DNA of 64,000 nucleotides from JACJXF01 sp038316435 (GCA_038316435.1 JBBQAQ010000014.1:1-64000), one strand, 5' to 3'. Shown: positions 41,149 through 50,578, numbered from the stretch's first letter. The notes: generated by a model not told the origin, from the sequence alone. Numbers and translations are program-made.

Positions 41149-41550
41149 CTAACTTGTACCACTCATAACGAGTTCACTATGTTTGATCCCTTTAATTGCT
41201 TTGAATTTATTTGCGAGATTAATGATTTTACCTGAATTCCCTTTCACACCTATTACTTCAATGCAGTTGTGATCATCTATATGGATATGCTGTCCGGCCA
41301 GAATCAAACAATGATATTCATGCTGGAGTTTATTGACACTTGCGTGAAGTTCTTTGATGTGGTGATCATAAGTAATTACAATTGCTCCGGTAACCTCCTG
41401 GTCTTTGGTCCATTTTTCCTCAATAATATTTTTCTTAACTAAGAATCTGATCGCCTGTGAACGATTGGAAAAGCGATTATTTTCAACCATTTTGTCGAGT
41501 TCATCGAGTAGACTTGAATCCAAAGATACACCAAAGCGCTTAAGCGACAT
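41149..41550 (-). CDS. nikR: Nickel-responsive regulator NikR
   Basis: Ribbon-helix-helix repressor that represses genes when nickel is bound. The 133 residues have the RHH domain (RFGVSLDSSLLDELDKMV ... RSQAIRFLV, 1-45) and an ACT-type metal domain. The four square-planar ligands are present with an offset of one from the E. coli protein: His77, His88, His90 and Cys96 (LQHEYH, GQHIHIDDHNC). It ends the larE-larC-larB-nikR gene line (37 bases after larB), pointing to nickel-dependent control of pincer-cofactor synthesis. I see no clear GTATGA-type NikR dyad upstream of larE. Confidence 0.92.
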   Translation of the reverse strand: MSLKRFGVSLDSSLLDELDKMVENNRFSNRSQAIRFLVKKNIIEEKWTKDQEVTGAIVITYDHHIKELHASVNKLQHEYHCLILAGQHIHIDDHNCIEVIGVKGNSGKIINLANKFKAIKGIKHSELVMSGTS

Positions 41551-41587
41551 ATTGTTTGGTTTTAGGTATAAAATTCCTTAATTCCAT

Positions 41588-42322
41588 TTATGAGTTTATA
41601 AGGTGTGCCTGGCAGGCAGCTCCAAATCCATTATCAATATTGACAACACTGATTCCACTGGCGCAAGAGTTCAGCATAGAAAGAAGTGCAGATAATCCTC
41701 CAAAATTAGCGCCGTAACCAATACTTGTCGGGACACCAATAACAGGTTTATCAACTAATCCGCCAACAACACTTGCCAATGCACCTTCCATTCCTGCCAC
41801 TGCAATGATAACTCGCGCTTCCCTGAGGATTTCAATACGGTGTAACAATCGATGAATTCCTGCTACACCGACATCAAATACCGGAACGACATTATTTCCA
41901 AGAAATTCAGCTGTAACTACTGCTTCTTCGGCAACAGGAATGTCAGATGTGCCTGCTGTTACGACACATATAGTGCCCGTCTTAACAACGGGTCGAATTG
42001 GTTGATAAACGAATGTCCTTGACAGAGGATGATATATTGCAGATGGAATATTTTTAATTAAAATATCGGCCATTTCCTGGGGAACGCGGGTTGCAAGAAT
42101 ATCCTGATGTTGTTCATGCATTCGAATGACGATTTTCTCAACCTGATCAATAGATTTTCCTGCTGCAAATATTACTTCCGGGATACCTGTTCTGGCTTTT
42201 CGGGACAGATCGATTTTAGCAAATCCCAAGTCTGCCATTTCGTAGGAAGTGAGTTGGGTCATAATGGTGTCTACATCGACATCGCCCTTTTTATACTGCT
42301 CGAGCAAAGTTTTAATGTCCAT
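41588..42322 (-). CDS. larB: LarB, pyridinium-3,5-biscarboxylic acid mononucleotide synthase
   Basis: First enzyme of nickel-pincer nucleotide synthesis: carboxylates nicotinic acid adenine dinucleotide and hydrolyses the anhydride. The 244 residues have an N-terminal helical segment (LLEQYKKGDVDVDTIMTQL) and a PurE-like C-terminal domain (VVTAGTSDIPVAEEAVVTA near 125, GVAGIHRLLHR, VAGMEGALASVVGGLVDKP, GVPTSIGYGANFGGLSAL). Length and motifs fit the family. It lies 40 bases downstream of larC. Confidence 0.92.
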   Translation of the reverse strand: MDIKTLLEQYKKGDVDVDTIMTQLTSYEMADLGFAKIDLSRKARTGIPEVIFAAGKSIDQVEKIVIRMHEQHQDILATRVPQEMADILIKNIPSAIYHPLSRTFVYQPIRPVVKTGTICVVTAGTSDIPVAEEAVVTAEFLGNNVVPVFDVGVAGIHRLLHRIEILREARVIIAVAGMEGALASVVGGLVDKPVIGVPTSIGYGANFGGLSALLSMLNSCASGISVVNIDNGFGAACQAHLINS

Positions 42323-42362
42323 TAGTTTGAGTTTTTAGCTTTGATCAGTGATTCGGATAAGT

Positions 42363-43550
42363 TCATTCAGCGATATTTAATTTGCAAATTGTTTCATTAG
42401 CAACAACACTGATGCTAACATTATGCGCCATGGCTAGTTTGGAGAGGTCATCGTATTCAGGTTTTGAATTAATAAGTTTCCCATTTAAAAAACTATTTTT
42501 CACCCGCACTATTCCATAGGAAGTTTCAACCAAAATCTCCTTTCTTTGGAGCATTGATTTCTGAACATTTGTTTCACGAAGTCCAATAGTGGTAGTATGT
42601 TTAAACACTATTTCTTTTAGAGTACTTACCTTATCCTTTCCTGAAAGAACGCTGAGAACATTAGCCGATCGGGATTTTTTCATGACTACAGGAGTTAGAA
42701 ATACCTCACTTGCCCCTGCATCAAAGAGAAGGTTAGCAACATGTTCAAACCATTCAGGATTCATGTCGTCGATATTGCATTCCAGCATTACTACTTCTTC
42801 AATAAGCAGGTCTAGCGGTGTTGCCGAATCTATTTCAGCTAGATAAACTCTTAGGATATTAGGCAAATCGGTGTCACGATGCCCAATTCCATAACCAGTT
42901 TTAAGAATTTTAAAATTCATTTTATCAGTAAACCGGCTTACCGTGGATACCAGAATTGCAGCTCCGGTTGGAGTTGTGGCTTCGTGATTCACTGCTCCCG
43001 TTTTTACAGGGATGCCTTTAAGTATCTCGGAAGTGGCAGGTGCTGGAACAGGCATTTTCCCATGATCACACACAACAAATCCCCCTCCTAATTGAACCGG
43101 AGAGGAGATTACTTCATCAACCTTCAGGTAATCAAGGCAAATTGCTGCACCAACAATATCTGCAATTGAGTCAAGCGCTCCCACTTCATGAAAATGAACT
43201 TTTTGCAAATCGATCTGATGAACTGAGGCTTCAGCATGCGCTATCAGACTGAAAATTTTTAATGCGGATTCTTTAACTTTGTCTGATAAACTGCTTCTGT
43301 TAATGATATCTTCAACCTGTTTAAGGTAGCGGTGGTGTTCAGTATCCTGATTTACAATTACAACCGTAGCTTTGGTTCCACTTATTCCTTTTCGTTTATC
43401 TTTTGTAATTGCAAGATGAAAGCCTTTGATATTTAGCTTTGCCAACTCAGTTTTAAGGTACTCCGGATCAACGCCAAGGTCTAATAGTGCGCCTAGATTC
43501 ATATCTCCACTTATACCAGCGAAGCAGTCGTAATATAGAATTTTTGTCAA
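42363..43550 (-). CDS. larC: LarC, nickel insertion protein (pyridinium-3,5-bisthiocarboxylate nickel chelatase)
   Basis: Inserts nickel into the pincer precursor in a CTP-dependent step. The 395 residues start ILYYDCFAGISGDMNLGAL, continue with a His-rich region (HHRYLKQVEDI; VHQIDLQKVHFHEVGALDS) and end in the CTP-binding C-terminal domain (MLECNIDDMNPEWFEHV). In some lactobacilli this gene is split by programmed frameshifting; here one continuous frame covers both parts. The start overlaps the end of larE by 4 bases. Confidence 0.93.
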   Translation of the reverse strand: MTKILYYDCFAGISGDMNLGALLDLGVDPEYLKTELAKLNIKGFHLAITKDKRKGISGTKATVVIVNQDTEHHRYLKQVEDIINRSSLSDKVKESALKIFSLIAHAEASVHQIDLQKVHFHEVGALDSIADIVGAAICLDYLKVDEVISSPVQLGGGFVVCDHGKMPVPAPATSEILKGIPVKTGAVNHEATTPTGAAILVSTVSRFTDKMNFKILKTGYGIGHRDTDLPNILRVYLAEIDSATPLDLLIEEVVMLECNIDDMNPEWFEHVANLLFDAGASEVFLTPVVMKKSRSANVLSVLSGKDKVSTLKEIVFKHTTTIGLRETNVQKSMLQRKEILVETSYGIVRVKNSFLNGKLINSKPEYDDLSKLAMAHNVSISVVANETICKLNIAE

Positions 43551-44398
43551 TTTGAATTTATTTTCGTTTCGGCTTTCTGAACGCTGATTACCCTATTCAT
43601 TTTACCTGATACCAGACCTTCTTCATCAATTTCAATCCGGTTGAATCCAATTTCTTTTATCTTTTCAATCACATTGTCCTTTATCAACATAAGCCTTTTC
43701 AAATCTTCAGGCTTTACTTCAATTCTTCCAAAATCTCCATAATGACGCACTCTTACGTCAGCAAATCCTGAGTCATTAAGGAAATTTTCGGCTTTTTCAA
43801 TTTCCATAAGTTTTTTTCTGGTTATTTTGTGGTTATAAGGGACTCTTGAACTAAGGCAGGGACTTGCTGGCTTATTGCGGTTTGGAAGATTATAAAAAAC
43901 CGCAATTTGGCGTATTTCAGATTTAGTAATATTGCACTCAGCAAGAGGTGAAAAGACGTTATAATTCATTGCAGCTTCCAATCCGGGTCGGTAATCACCC
44001 AGATCGTCTACATTTGTTCCATTAAGTACTCTATACCCGGGATATTTATCAACTATTGTTTGTAAATCATTGTATAGGTGATCTTTACAGAAGAAACAAC
44101 GGTTTATTGGATTTTCATTATATCGAATGTCGTCGAGTTCGCTGGTAGTAATTACCTCTAAAGTTATTTTATATTGTTTGCTAAACGACAGGGCTAATTC
44201 AAAATCTCTGGATTTAAGACTCTCTGATCTGGAAATAACAGCAATTGCCTTTCCATTTCCCTGAACCATGTTGGCAAGATATAATACCAAAGACGAATCA
44301 ATTCCTCCAGAAAACGCAACAATAGAGCCTTCTCCAGAGGTTAACCACCCTTTTAAAGCATCAAGTTTTTCACTAACTTTCCGGTTAAGTTTTAACAT
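43547..44398 (-). CDS. larE: LarE, ATP-dependent sulfur transferase of pincer cofactor
   Basis: Converts the two carboxylates of the pincer precursor into thiocarboxylates. The 283 residues have the PP-loop SGGIDSSLV near residue 30 for adenylation, NRCFFCKDHLY near 99-109, NGTNVDDLGDYRPG, and Cys181 in PCLSSR, which corresponds to the sacrificial cysteine of the Lactobacillus enzyme. It is first in the lar operon. Two direct GTGTTAC repeats lie about 62-88 bases upstream. LarA (lactate racemase) itself is not in the window, so the user enzyme must be elsewhere. Confidence 0.92.
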   Translation of the reverse strand: MLKLNRKVSEKLDALKGWLTSGEGSIVAFSGGIDSSLVLYLANMVQGNGKAIAVISRSESLKSRDFELALSFSKQYKITLEVITTSELDDIRYNENPINRCFFCKDHLYNDLQTIVDKYPGYRVLNGTNVDDLGDYRPGLEAAMNYNVFSPLAECNITKSEIRQIAVFYNLPNRNKPASPCLSSRVPYNHKITRKKLMEIEKAENFLNDSGFADVRVRHYGDFGRIEVKPEDLKRLMLIKDNVIEKIKEIGFNRIEIDEEGLVSGKMNRVISVQKAETKINSN

Positions 44399-44459
44399 AG
44401 ATTTGTAGTTTAACTATCTTTCAAAATTCTGAAATTAACCAATCCCTTTAAATAAAAAC

Positions 44460-44486
44460 GTGTTACTTTTAAAATAAAGGTGTTAC
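44460..44486 (-). promoter_or_regulatory. Direct repeats before larE
   Basis: GTGTTAC occurs at 44460-44466 and again at 44480-44486, exactly 20 bases apart (two helical turns), in the AT-rich region 62-88 bases upstream of the larE start. Such spacing suits a dimeric regulator binding one face of DNA. No dyad symmetry is seen, so it is not a standard NikR site. Confidence 0.25.
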
Positions 44487-44580
44487 AAACCTATATATTT
44501 TATTTCACAATCCAGTGAGAATAGAAATAATTAACAGGATGAAAATCAAAAGTGTAAAGCTGGGTAATTAAAACTGAAAT

Positions 44581-46755
44581 CTAATTTCTTTGAATATCCA
44601 TTTCATCGATCAGGTATCCGGCTTTGGCGTATTTATCGACAATAAATAGCACATATCTGATATCTACTGCAATATTCCTGCAAATTGAAACATCATAGTA
44701 AATATCGCTCATGGTACCTTCCCAGTTACGATCGAAATTTATGCCGATAAGTTGACCGTATGCATTCAGAATCGGGCTTCCAGAATTACCGCCAGAAGTA
44801 TGATTAGAAGCTGAAAAACAAACAGGTATCTCTCCATTTTTATCAGCCCATTGGCCAAAATCCCGGTTATTGTATAAATCGACTAATTTGTATGGCAGGG
44901 CATAATTAACTGTATCGGAGCGATATTTTTCAATTATCCCTGAAAGAGTTGTTGAATATCCGTATTCTATTCCATCCTTTGGATTATACCCTTCAACTTT
45001 ACCAAAAGCCACCCTCATTGTGAAATTTGCATCCGGGTAGAAAACTTTTGCTGATTCCATTTCACGAAGTCCCTTTACATAAGTACGATACTGGATTTGC
45101 ATTTCAGCATCTAAGACCTTAAAATAAGGAACTATTAAATTTGAATAAACATTGGCAAACGACTTGTATACACCAATTACTGGATCCTTGAGCAGTTTTT
45201 CATTGATTTTTTTACTATCTCTAGGGAATTGATCGAGTAATGTCAGAAGTGCCTGCTTATTGCTAAATACAGATTTCCGGAAAGTTTCATTAGAGTATTT
45301 CGAAAAATCACCTTTGTATTTCTTCTGAATTTCCTGAAATAAATCCGGATAGAAAGATTCATTTATATCTTGATAATAGAACTTCAACGTAGACGCCATA
45401 ATCTGCTCATCTATAACTTGTTTGTAATTTTTAAAGAAGCCTACGACGCTTGATTTATATTTTTCACAAGCTTTTATCATTTCCTCATTACTCAATTCAC
45501 TGGTTTCCGTGCAGAATGCACTAAAGTCGAGAGCAAAATCGATAAGCTCGGTAGCCATTACAGCTTCTCCCCAATACTCATAAACGAGGGAATATTTTGA
45601 AATTTCATTGTTAAGGGCTCTCAATTCAGGGATGACTTTTCCATACTCAGCAATTCTTTCGGGGCTTGACTGAGTCCAGGTCTGAAAATTATCTTCTATT
45701 TCCCGCTTTTTTGCAAGAGCATCAGTACTTTTAAGACCTACAATTACACCCTCCCACTTTTTCCATGCGTTACTGATTGTTCTGTACTTGGAAGCGTACA
45801 TAATCCGGGTGGTATCATCGTGTTTCATGTATTTATCAATAATTCTAAGACAGGCATCTCGCACAGCCACCTTTTTCGGCAAGCTTGTATTCAGCATATA
45901 GCTTATTTCATCTGAAATGATGTATTCATCAGTTGTTCCCGGATATCCCATCACCATTGTAAAGTCGCCTTCTTTAACTCCTGCTGTTGATATGGTAAGG
46001 TGTTTTTTGCTTTTGTAGGGCATGTTATGCACTGAATATAGAGATGGCTCATTATCCTTTCCAGCGTAAATTCTGAAAAGGCTAAAATCACCCGTATGTC
46101 TGGGCCAAACCCAGTTATCCAAATCTTCTCCATAGTTTCCAACTGCATTGGGCGGAGCTCCTACGAGACGAACATCAGTATACTCCTGATAAATGAACAT
46201 ATAGTATTCATTTCCAAAATAGAAAGGCTTAATGACCGCTTTATAACTGGTATTATTCACGGATTCTTTTTTGAGAAGGTCTATTCGTGTATTAACAATA
46301 CTGTCACGAACCTCTTCATTGTCAGTGTTTTCTACAGATTCGAGTATTTTTTGAGTGACATCTTCAATACGAATAAGAAAAGTAACTTTTAAACCTGCAT
46401 TGGGAAGTTCTTCACTGCGGTTCATTGCCCAGAAACCGTTGGTCAGGTAGTCATTATCGACAGAACTATGAGATTGGATAGCACCAAATCCGCAATGATG
46501 ATTCGTAAGTAATAAACCGTCTTCAGAAATTAATTCGCCTGTGCAACCTCCACCGAAAATTACGATTGCATCCTTTAAGGAAGCCTGATTAATGCTATAA
46601 ATATCTTCTGCAGAGAGCTTCAATCCTTCCTTCTGCATTATGTCGATATTATATCGCTGAAGGAGCATTGGTATCCAGAGACCTTCCTCTGCTTTTAATT
46701 GTGTTATAGTTAAGGTCAGTAAAACTGCAAGAGTTAGTTTTTGAATATTCATCAT
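44581..46755 (-). CDS. S46-family dipeptidyl-peptidase, DPP11-type (Asp/Glu specific)
   Basis: Periplasmic serine exopeptidase that releases dipeptides during proteolytic growth. The 724 residues begin with a signal peptide (MMNIQKLTLAVLLTLTITQLKA). The trypsin-like halves are visible: GGCTGELISEDGLLLTNHHCGFG with the catalytic His near 86, and NHTSGGNSGSPILN with the catalytic Ser. The residue 18 after that Ser is Arg (GINFDRNWE), the position that is Arg in Asp/Glu-preferring DPP11 and Gly in DPP7. Length matches the family. It is monocistronic. A hairpin region lies upstream. Confidence 0.88.
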   Translation of the reverse strand: MMNIQKLTLAVLLTLTITQLKAEEGLWIPMLLQRYNIDIMQKEGLKLSAEDIYSINQASLKDAIVIFGGGCTGELISEDGLLLTNHHCGFGAIQSHSSVDNDYLTNGFWAMNRSEELPNAGLKVTFLIRIEDVTQKILESVENTDNEEVRDSIVNTRIDLLKKESVNNTSYKAVIKPFYFGNEYYMFIYQEYTDVRLVGAPPNAVGNYGEDLDNWVWPRHTGDFSLFRIYAGKDNEPSLYSVHNMPYKSKKHLTISTAGVKEGDFTMVMGYPGTTDEYIISDEISYMLNTSLPKKVAVRDACLRIIDKYMKHDDTTRIMYASKYRTISNAWKKWEGVIVGLKSTDALAKKREIEDNFQTWTQSSPERIAEYGKVIPELRALNNEISKYSLVYEYWGEAVMATELIDFALDFSAFCTETSELSNEEMIKACEKYKSSVVGFFKNYKQVIDEQIMASTLKFYYQDINESFYPDLFQEIQKKYKGDFSKYSNETFRKSVFSNKQALLTLLDQFPRDSKKINEKLLKDPVIGVYKSFANVYSNLIVPYFKVLDAEMQIQYRTYVKGLREMESAKVFYPDANFTMRVAFGKVEGYNPKDGIEYGYSTTLSGIIEKYRSDTVNYALPYKLVDLYNNRDFGQWADKNGEIPVCFSASNHTSGGNSGSPILNAYGQLIGINFDRNWEGTMSDIYYDVSICRNIAVDIRYVLFIVDKYAKAGYLIDEMDIQRN

Positions 46756-46783
46756 AACAAAATTTATTTTAAAGGGATGATGG

Positions 46784-46842
46784 AACCCACATGTTGCTTA
46801 ATTACATTCATTTTTGTTTATGTTTTCCGAAACATGCGGGTT
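46784..46842. repeat. Inverted repeat upstream of DPP11 gene
   Basis: AACCCACATGTT at 46784-46795 and AACATGCGGGTT at 46831-46842 are inverted copies with one mismatch, separated by 35 AT-rich bases, within 90 bases of the peptidase start. They could form a leader hairpin or a two-site operator. No family is assigned. The rest of the 230-bp gap holds nothing recognisable. Confidence 0.3.
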
Positions 46843-46985
46843 TCATGAGTAATTACTTTAATCGGTTAAGCCATATTTGTTACTAATTTAACTTTTTAAT
46901 TTAAGGTGTGGAAATCTTATCCAAACTAAATTAATTTAAATTTTATCAATGAAGGGCTATATCTGGGTAGGATACCTAAAACTGA

Positions 46986-47570
46986 TTAAATAAAGTCCTC
47001 CAACTCCCGATAAAGCTTTTGAACAGGCAATCCCATGACATTAAAATAGGAACCATTAATTTTTTCGATCCCTATAAATCCAATCCATTCCTGAATACCG
47101 TATGCGCCGGCTTTATCAAATGGTTTGAAAGTTTTGATATAATGAGTGATTTCTTCAGGGGATAAATTCGAAAAATACACTTCAGAATGGGAATAAAATG
47201 TTTTTGTCATAGACTTTTTACGTAAGCAGACACCAGTAATTACCTCATGCATATTCCCTGAAAGTGCTGTCAAGATATTAAAAGCATCTTGTTCGTCTGT
47301 AGGTTTATTAATTACCCGATTCTTGAGCCAAACTATGGTATCGGCAGTAATATATATCTCATTATCTGGTATTTCACCATAAGCTATGGATTTTTTCTCT
47401 GCTAGGTATAATGGGATTTGAAATTTGTCTAATCCCGGTGGATAATCTTCTTCAATTTCAAGCGGGATTGCAAGTTTATAAGGTATTCCAGCCTCTATCA
47501 AAAGACTTTTTCTCCGTGGGGATTGGGAAGCTAGGACTAGTGTAAAATTCTTAAGTTTTTCGTTCAGCAT
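46986..47570 (-). CDS. maf: Maf-family nucleotide pyrophosphatase
   Basis: House-cleaning NTP pyrophosphatase acting on dTTP/UTP-like or modified nucleotides. The 194 residues carry LASQSPRRKSLL near 13-24 (the phosphate-binding SxRR), ITADTIVWL with the catalytic Asp near 70, GAYGIQEWIG, and INGSYFNVMGLP. Length is usual. It follows the UbiA gene by 5 bases, in an order also seen in other Bacteroidota (DUF2520, kdsC, ubiA-like, maf). Confidence 0.9.
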   Translation of the reverse strand: MLNEKLKNFTLVLASQSPRRKSLLIEAGIPYKLAIPLEIEEDYPPGLDKFQIPLYLAEKKSIAYGEIPDNEIYITADTIVWLKNRVINKPTDEQDAFNILTALSGNMHEVITGVCLRKKSMTKTFYSHSEVYFSNLSPEEITHYIKTFKPFDKAGAYGIQEWIGFIGIEKINGSYFNVMGLPVQKLYRELEDFI

Positions 47571-47575
47571 AAAGC

Positions 47576-48556
47576 TCAGATAATTTGGTGCAAGAGGATA
47601 TAACGCACCACAAAAGCATATAGGATTCCTGTGAGCATAATGATTTTGGTTATCTGACTTGCCCGATAAAAATCGTTTTTATCCTGAGCTTTAATAATTT
47701 TATAAAGCAGATACAGCAAAGGAGCAACTAAAAACACAAGGAAATACGAAGCCGTTAGGTAGTCCAAAGAAATCCCCCGATATAATAGAAACCGAATAAA
47801 AACTAAAGTCAGAAGAAATAAACATATAATTATAAGGGAGGAAATTACAATTTTTGTACTCTTTCGGCCGATTACAATAGGTAAAGTGTTCATTCCAAAT
47901 GCGCTATCTCCCTCGAAATCTTCAGCGTCTTTAATAATTTCGCGCAATAATGTTGTAAGAAAAGCAAAGAATGAAAATGCTGCAATATTGAAAAATATGT
48001 AATTAAAATTTGCCTGATAACTAAGCATGATAATACCATACTTGGCATTTAACAGAGGCATCTCGTATAGGATGACCAAAAGTGGTACAATACCTGTCAT
48101 AACACTTACAACAAGATTACCAACCAGAAATTGCCTTTTATAGTTAGTTGAATAAAACCATAAAAGTCCGGCAGCGAGCATGAATATTATCGAAAGCTCA
48201 GGAACCTTAATATAAAATGAGAGGTAAATACCAATTACAATTCCGGTAAAATTGAGCAGAAAGTGCATCAGCATGGCCATGCGACGCTGAATACTTTTGT
48301 CGATTACGACCTTACCTGGCCTATTGAGACGGTCAGTTCCAGTGTCGAAATAGTCATTTATTACATATCCGCCTGCAGCGATTAATACCGTCGATAAAAC
48401 CAAAAGGAAAAAACGAAAGCCATCTAGTTGGAGATCAAAATTGTTGATTTTTAAGAAAGGGAATATAATGCAATACCTCATGATATATTGCGTAGCGGCA
48501 ATGATCAGGAGGTTCTGAAATCGGATCAGACGGAGAATGGCTAAGATATTTTGCAT
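47576..48556 (-). CDS. UbiA-family prenyltransferase
   Basis: Integral membrane protein of 326 residues with about eight or nine hydrophobic helices. Two Asp-rich Mg-prenyl-diphosphate motifs are present: NDYFDTGTDRLNRPG near 65-79 and LREIIKDAEDFEGD near 205-218. In Bacteroidota relatives are annotated as geranylgeranylglycerol-phosphate geranylgeranyltransferase-like, but the acceptor is not proven; menaquinone or haem-type acceptors are also possible. It is co-transcribed with maf and lies about 110 bases after kdsC. Confidence 0.8.
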   Translation of the reverse strand: MQNILAILRLIRFQNLLIIAATQYIMRYCIIFPFLKINNFDLQLDGFRFFLLVLSTVLIAAGGYVINDYFDTGTDRLNRPGKVVIDKSIQRRMAMLMHFLLNFTGIVIGIYLSFYIKVPELSIIFMLAAGLLWFYSTNYKRQFLVGNLVVSVMTGIVPLLVILYEMPLLNAKYGIIMLSYQANFNYIFFNIAAFSFFAFLTTLLREIIKDAEDFEGDSAFGMNTLPIVIGRKSTKIVISSLIIICLFLLTLVFIRFLLYRGISLDYLTASYFLVFLVAPLLYLLYKIIKAQDKNDFYRASQITKIIMLTGILYAFVVRYILLHQII

Positions 48557-48667
48557 TTTCTCGAACTAAAAAATTATTAAACTTTTTTCAAATCAGAATC
48601 AAATCTGATATTAACTGCAAAAAATAGTTACTGGATTTATAAAATGCTATTCACAATTAGCAGAAAA

Positions 48668-49189
48668 TTACCAGCTAAAGGCATCATCATCCATCCATTT
48701 ACCTTGTAGTCGAAGTACCTGTTCCATCACATCTCTGACGCAACCCTCTCCTCCCGCTTTATCGGAGATATATGATGAGATGGCCTTTATTTCTTCCACA
48801 GCATCTGAAGGACATGTCGGAACCCCCACCATCTTCATTACTTCATAATCTGGCAAGTCATCACCCATATATAGGATATTTTCAGGCTCCAGATGGTATT
48901 TAAACATAAAATCCTTGAAATCGTTCAGCTTATTATGAGAACCAAGATAAACGTCTGTAACACCCAAATTGTGAAACCTAAGTCGTACAGATTCTGATTT
49001 GCCACCTGAAATAATACAAATTATATATTTTTTTCTGATGGCATAGAAAACTGCATATCCATCCTTAATGTTCATGGTACGCATCATGTCACCGGATGGA
49101 TGTAAAAAAACTTTAGAACTTGCGAAAACTCCGTCTACATCAAATACAAATGCTTTTACTTTTGCAAGATTTTCTTTAAAATTACTCAT
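48668..49189 (-). CDS. kdsC: KDO-8-phosphate phosphatase (HAD family)
   Basis: Hydrolyses 3-deoxy-D-manno-octulosonate 8-phosphate for lipopolysaccharide synthesis. The 173 residues have the HAD nucleophile motif FVFDVDGVF near 13-21, motif II IISGGKS, a Lys in HNKLNDF and motif IV YMGDDLPDYEVM. The absence of a cap domain and the length fit KdsC. The start overlaps the preceding gene by 8 bases. Confidence 0.88.
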   Translation of the reverse strand: MSNFKENLAKVKAFVFDVDGVFASSKVFLHPSGDMMRTMNIKDGYAVFYAIRKKYIICIISGGKSESVRLRFHNLGVTDVYLGSHNKLNDFKDFMFKYHLEPENILYMGDDLPDYEVMKMVGVPTCPSDAVEEIKAISSYISDKAGGEGCVRDVMEQVLRLQGKWMDDDAFSW

Positions 49190-49985
49190 TTACGGAATTA
49201 TTTTTCTTAAGTGATTGAGTATGTTGAATGCTTTGGCTTGTAAATGTATATAATTTTTGTAATAGTGGCTGGTTTTCGAGCATCTTAATATGCTTTTCAA
49301 TAATATTTGTATCGTTCCTTATGGCAGGGCCTGTCTGCTCTTCAGAGGGATTTGATTCAAGAGCTTTTCTGAAAGTTTCTTCAATCAAAGGTCTGAGTAA
49401 GGTCTGATCAAGCTTTTTCTGATTCAGAATTTCAGAAGAAAGGGCAAGCATATGGTTTGTAAAATTATTGGCGAAAACTGCTGCAAGATGAATCCACCTC
49501 CTTGTTTCAGAGTCAGTTAAATAGACGTTTTCGGAAATTGAACGTGCAATTTCTTCTATTTCAGCTAGTACAACTGGATTATTAGCTTCAATTAGAAAGG
49601 GGGATTTAGCCATGTTTACTGCAGTGTTTTTGCGAATAGTCTGCAATGGATATAAAACACCATATCTCGTAAATTTTGTTCCAAACACTTCCAATCCGTG
49701 ACTACCTGCTGTATGGACAATAAGTGAATTTGTGATTTTTAACTGTTCCAGAATCAAAGGTACCGACAGATCCGGTATGGAAACAATATACAGATCAGCA
49801 CCTTGCATAATTTCCTCAATTGATGTAGTGAATTCCGCATTAGCAGGATCTGCTAGTATTTTGGCTGATTCTTGAGTGCGACTATAAACCTGAATTAATT
49901 TATAACCAGCGTTACACAGGCTTTTAACGATGTGTGATGCCACATTTCCAGCACCAATACTTACGAAACTTTTGTATAGGCTCAT
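49182..49985 (-). CDS. Rossmann-fold and DUF2520 domain protein
   Basis: 267 residues. The N-terminal NAD(P)-binding fold begins FVSIGAGNVASHIVKSL and continues VYSRTQESAKILAD, resembling F420/NADP oxidoreductases and pyrroline-5-carboxylate reductase. The C-terminal helical DUF2520 part includes HLAAVFANNFTNHMLAL. The substrate is unknown. It is commonly next to kdsC in Bacteroidota and overlaps it here. Confidence 0.8.
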   Translation of the reverse strand: MSLYKSFVSIGAGNVASHIVKSLCNAGYKLIQVYSRTQESAKILADPANAEFTTSIEEIMQGADLYIVSIPDLSVPLILEQLKITNSLIVHTAGSHGLEVFGTKFTRYGVLYPLQTIRKNTAVNMAKSPFLIEANNPVVLAEIEEIARSISENVYLTDSETRRWIHLAAVFANNFTNHMLALSSEILNQKKLDQTLLRPLIEETFRKALESNPSEEQTGPAIRNDTNIIEKHIKMLENQPLLQKLYTFTSQSIQHTQSLKKNNSVNE

Positions 49986-50049
49986 ATTATTTTATGGGGA
50001 TACCATAAAAGTAAGAAGGAAATCAGGAAATGCAAAAATAAAAATCAGA

Positions 50050-50502
50050 TCAGGAACTTCGAAGTTTGAGCAATTTTTCACACATCTCATAGTTTTCCTG
50101 AACTTCATAATATTTTAATAAGTTCTTGAAAAAAAGAGGGTTATTGTATTGAGGATGAGCTTTATCGAATTTAAGTTTCCCGTTTACAGTTTGAGCAAAA
50201 AGCTTTTGGGATTCATTCTGATCCGATTGATTAAGTTGCAGCTCAGCGGTTGCCTCAGGGAAGAGATGCCTGTATTTTTTAAGAAAATCAGTTAATTCGA
50301 GCTGCATATTAATAAAATCGGAGTTTTCATCCAGGAGTTGCTTATTCAGTGCATATTTATTATCGAGTTCCAGTTTGAGTATTTGCGATGGATTTTCAGA
50401 CAACATCTTTTCGATTTCATCCTGATTGCTCTTAATATCAAAATTATTCTGACTCACGTGCTCCTTTAGGACTTTAAGCAATGTATTTATGAGTTTATTC
50501 AT
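50050..50502 (-). CDS. Hypothetical helical protein
   Basis: No family recognised. The product is 150 residues from the ATG at 50502 (MNKLINTLLKVLKEH); a TTG 27 bases upstream would add nine residues that look non-coding. It is charged, without signal peptide, membrane helix or cysteine motif, and is predicted all-helical with a LLKYYEVQENYEMCEKLLKL tail that recalls a TPR-like helix pair. It precedes the DUF2520 gene by 64 bases on the same strand. Confidence 0.55.
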   Translation of the reverse strand: MNKLINTLLKVLKEHVSQNNFDIKSNQDEIEKMLSENPSQILKLELDNKYALNKQLLDENSDFINMQLELTDFLKKYRHLFPEATAELQLNQSDQNESQKLFAQTVNGKLKFDKAHPQYNNPLFFKNLLKYYEVQENYEMCEKLLKLRSS

Positions 50503-50578
50503 AGGAACTCTTTTTTCAGGATGCTGCAAAATCTGTACCAGTTTTGAAGTGTATGGATATCAATGTCCATAAGCAAAA

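Noticed and set aside
42363..43550. Programmed frameshift in larC
   Set aside because: The gene is one continuous frame here; no slippery site is needed.
41149..44398. Classical NikR dyad (GTATGA-N16-TCATAC) near larE or nikR
   Set aside because: Not found; only direct GTGTTAC repeats are present, which are listed separately with low confidence.
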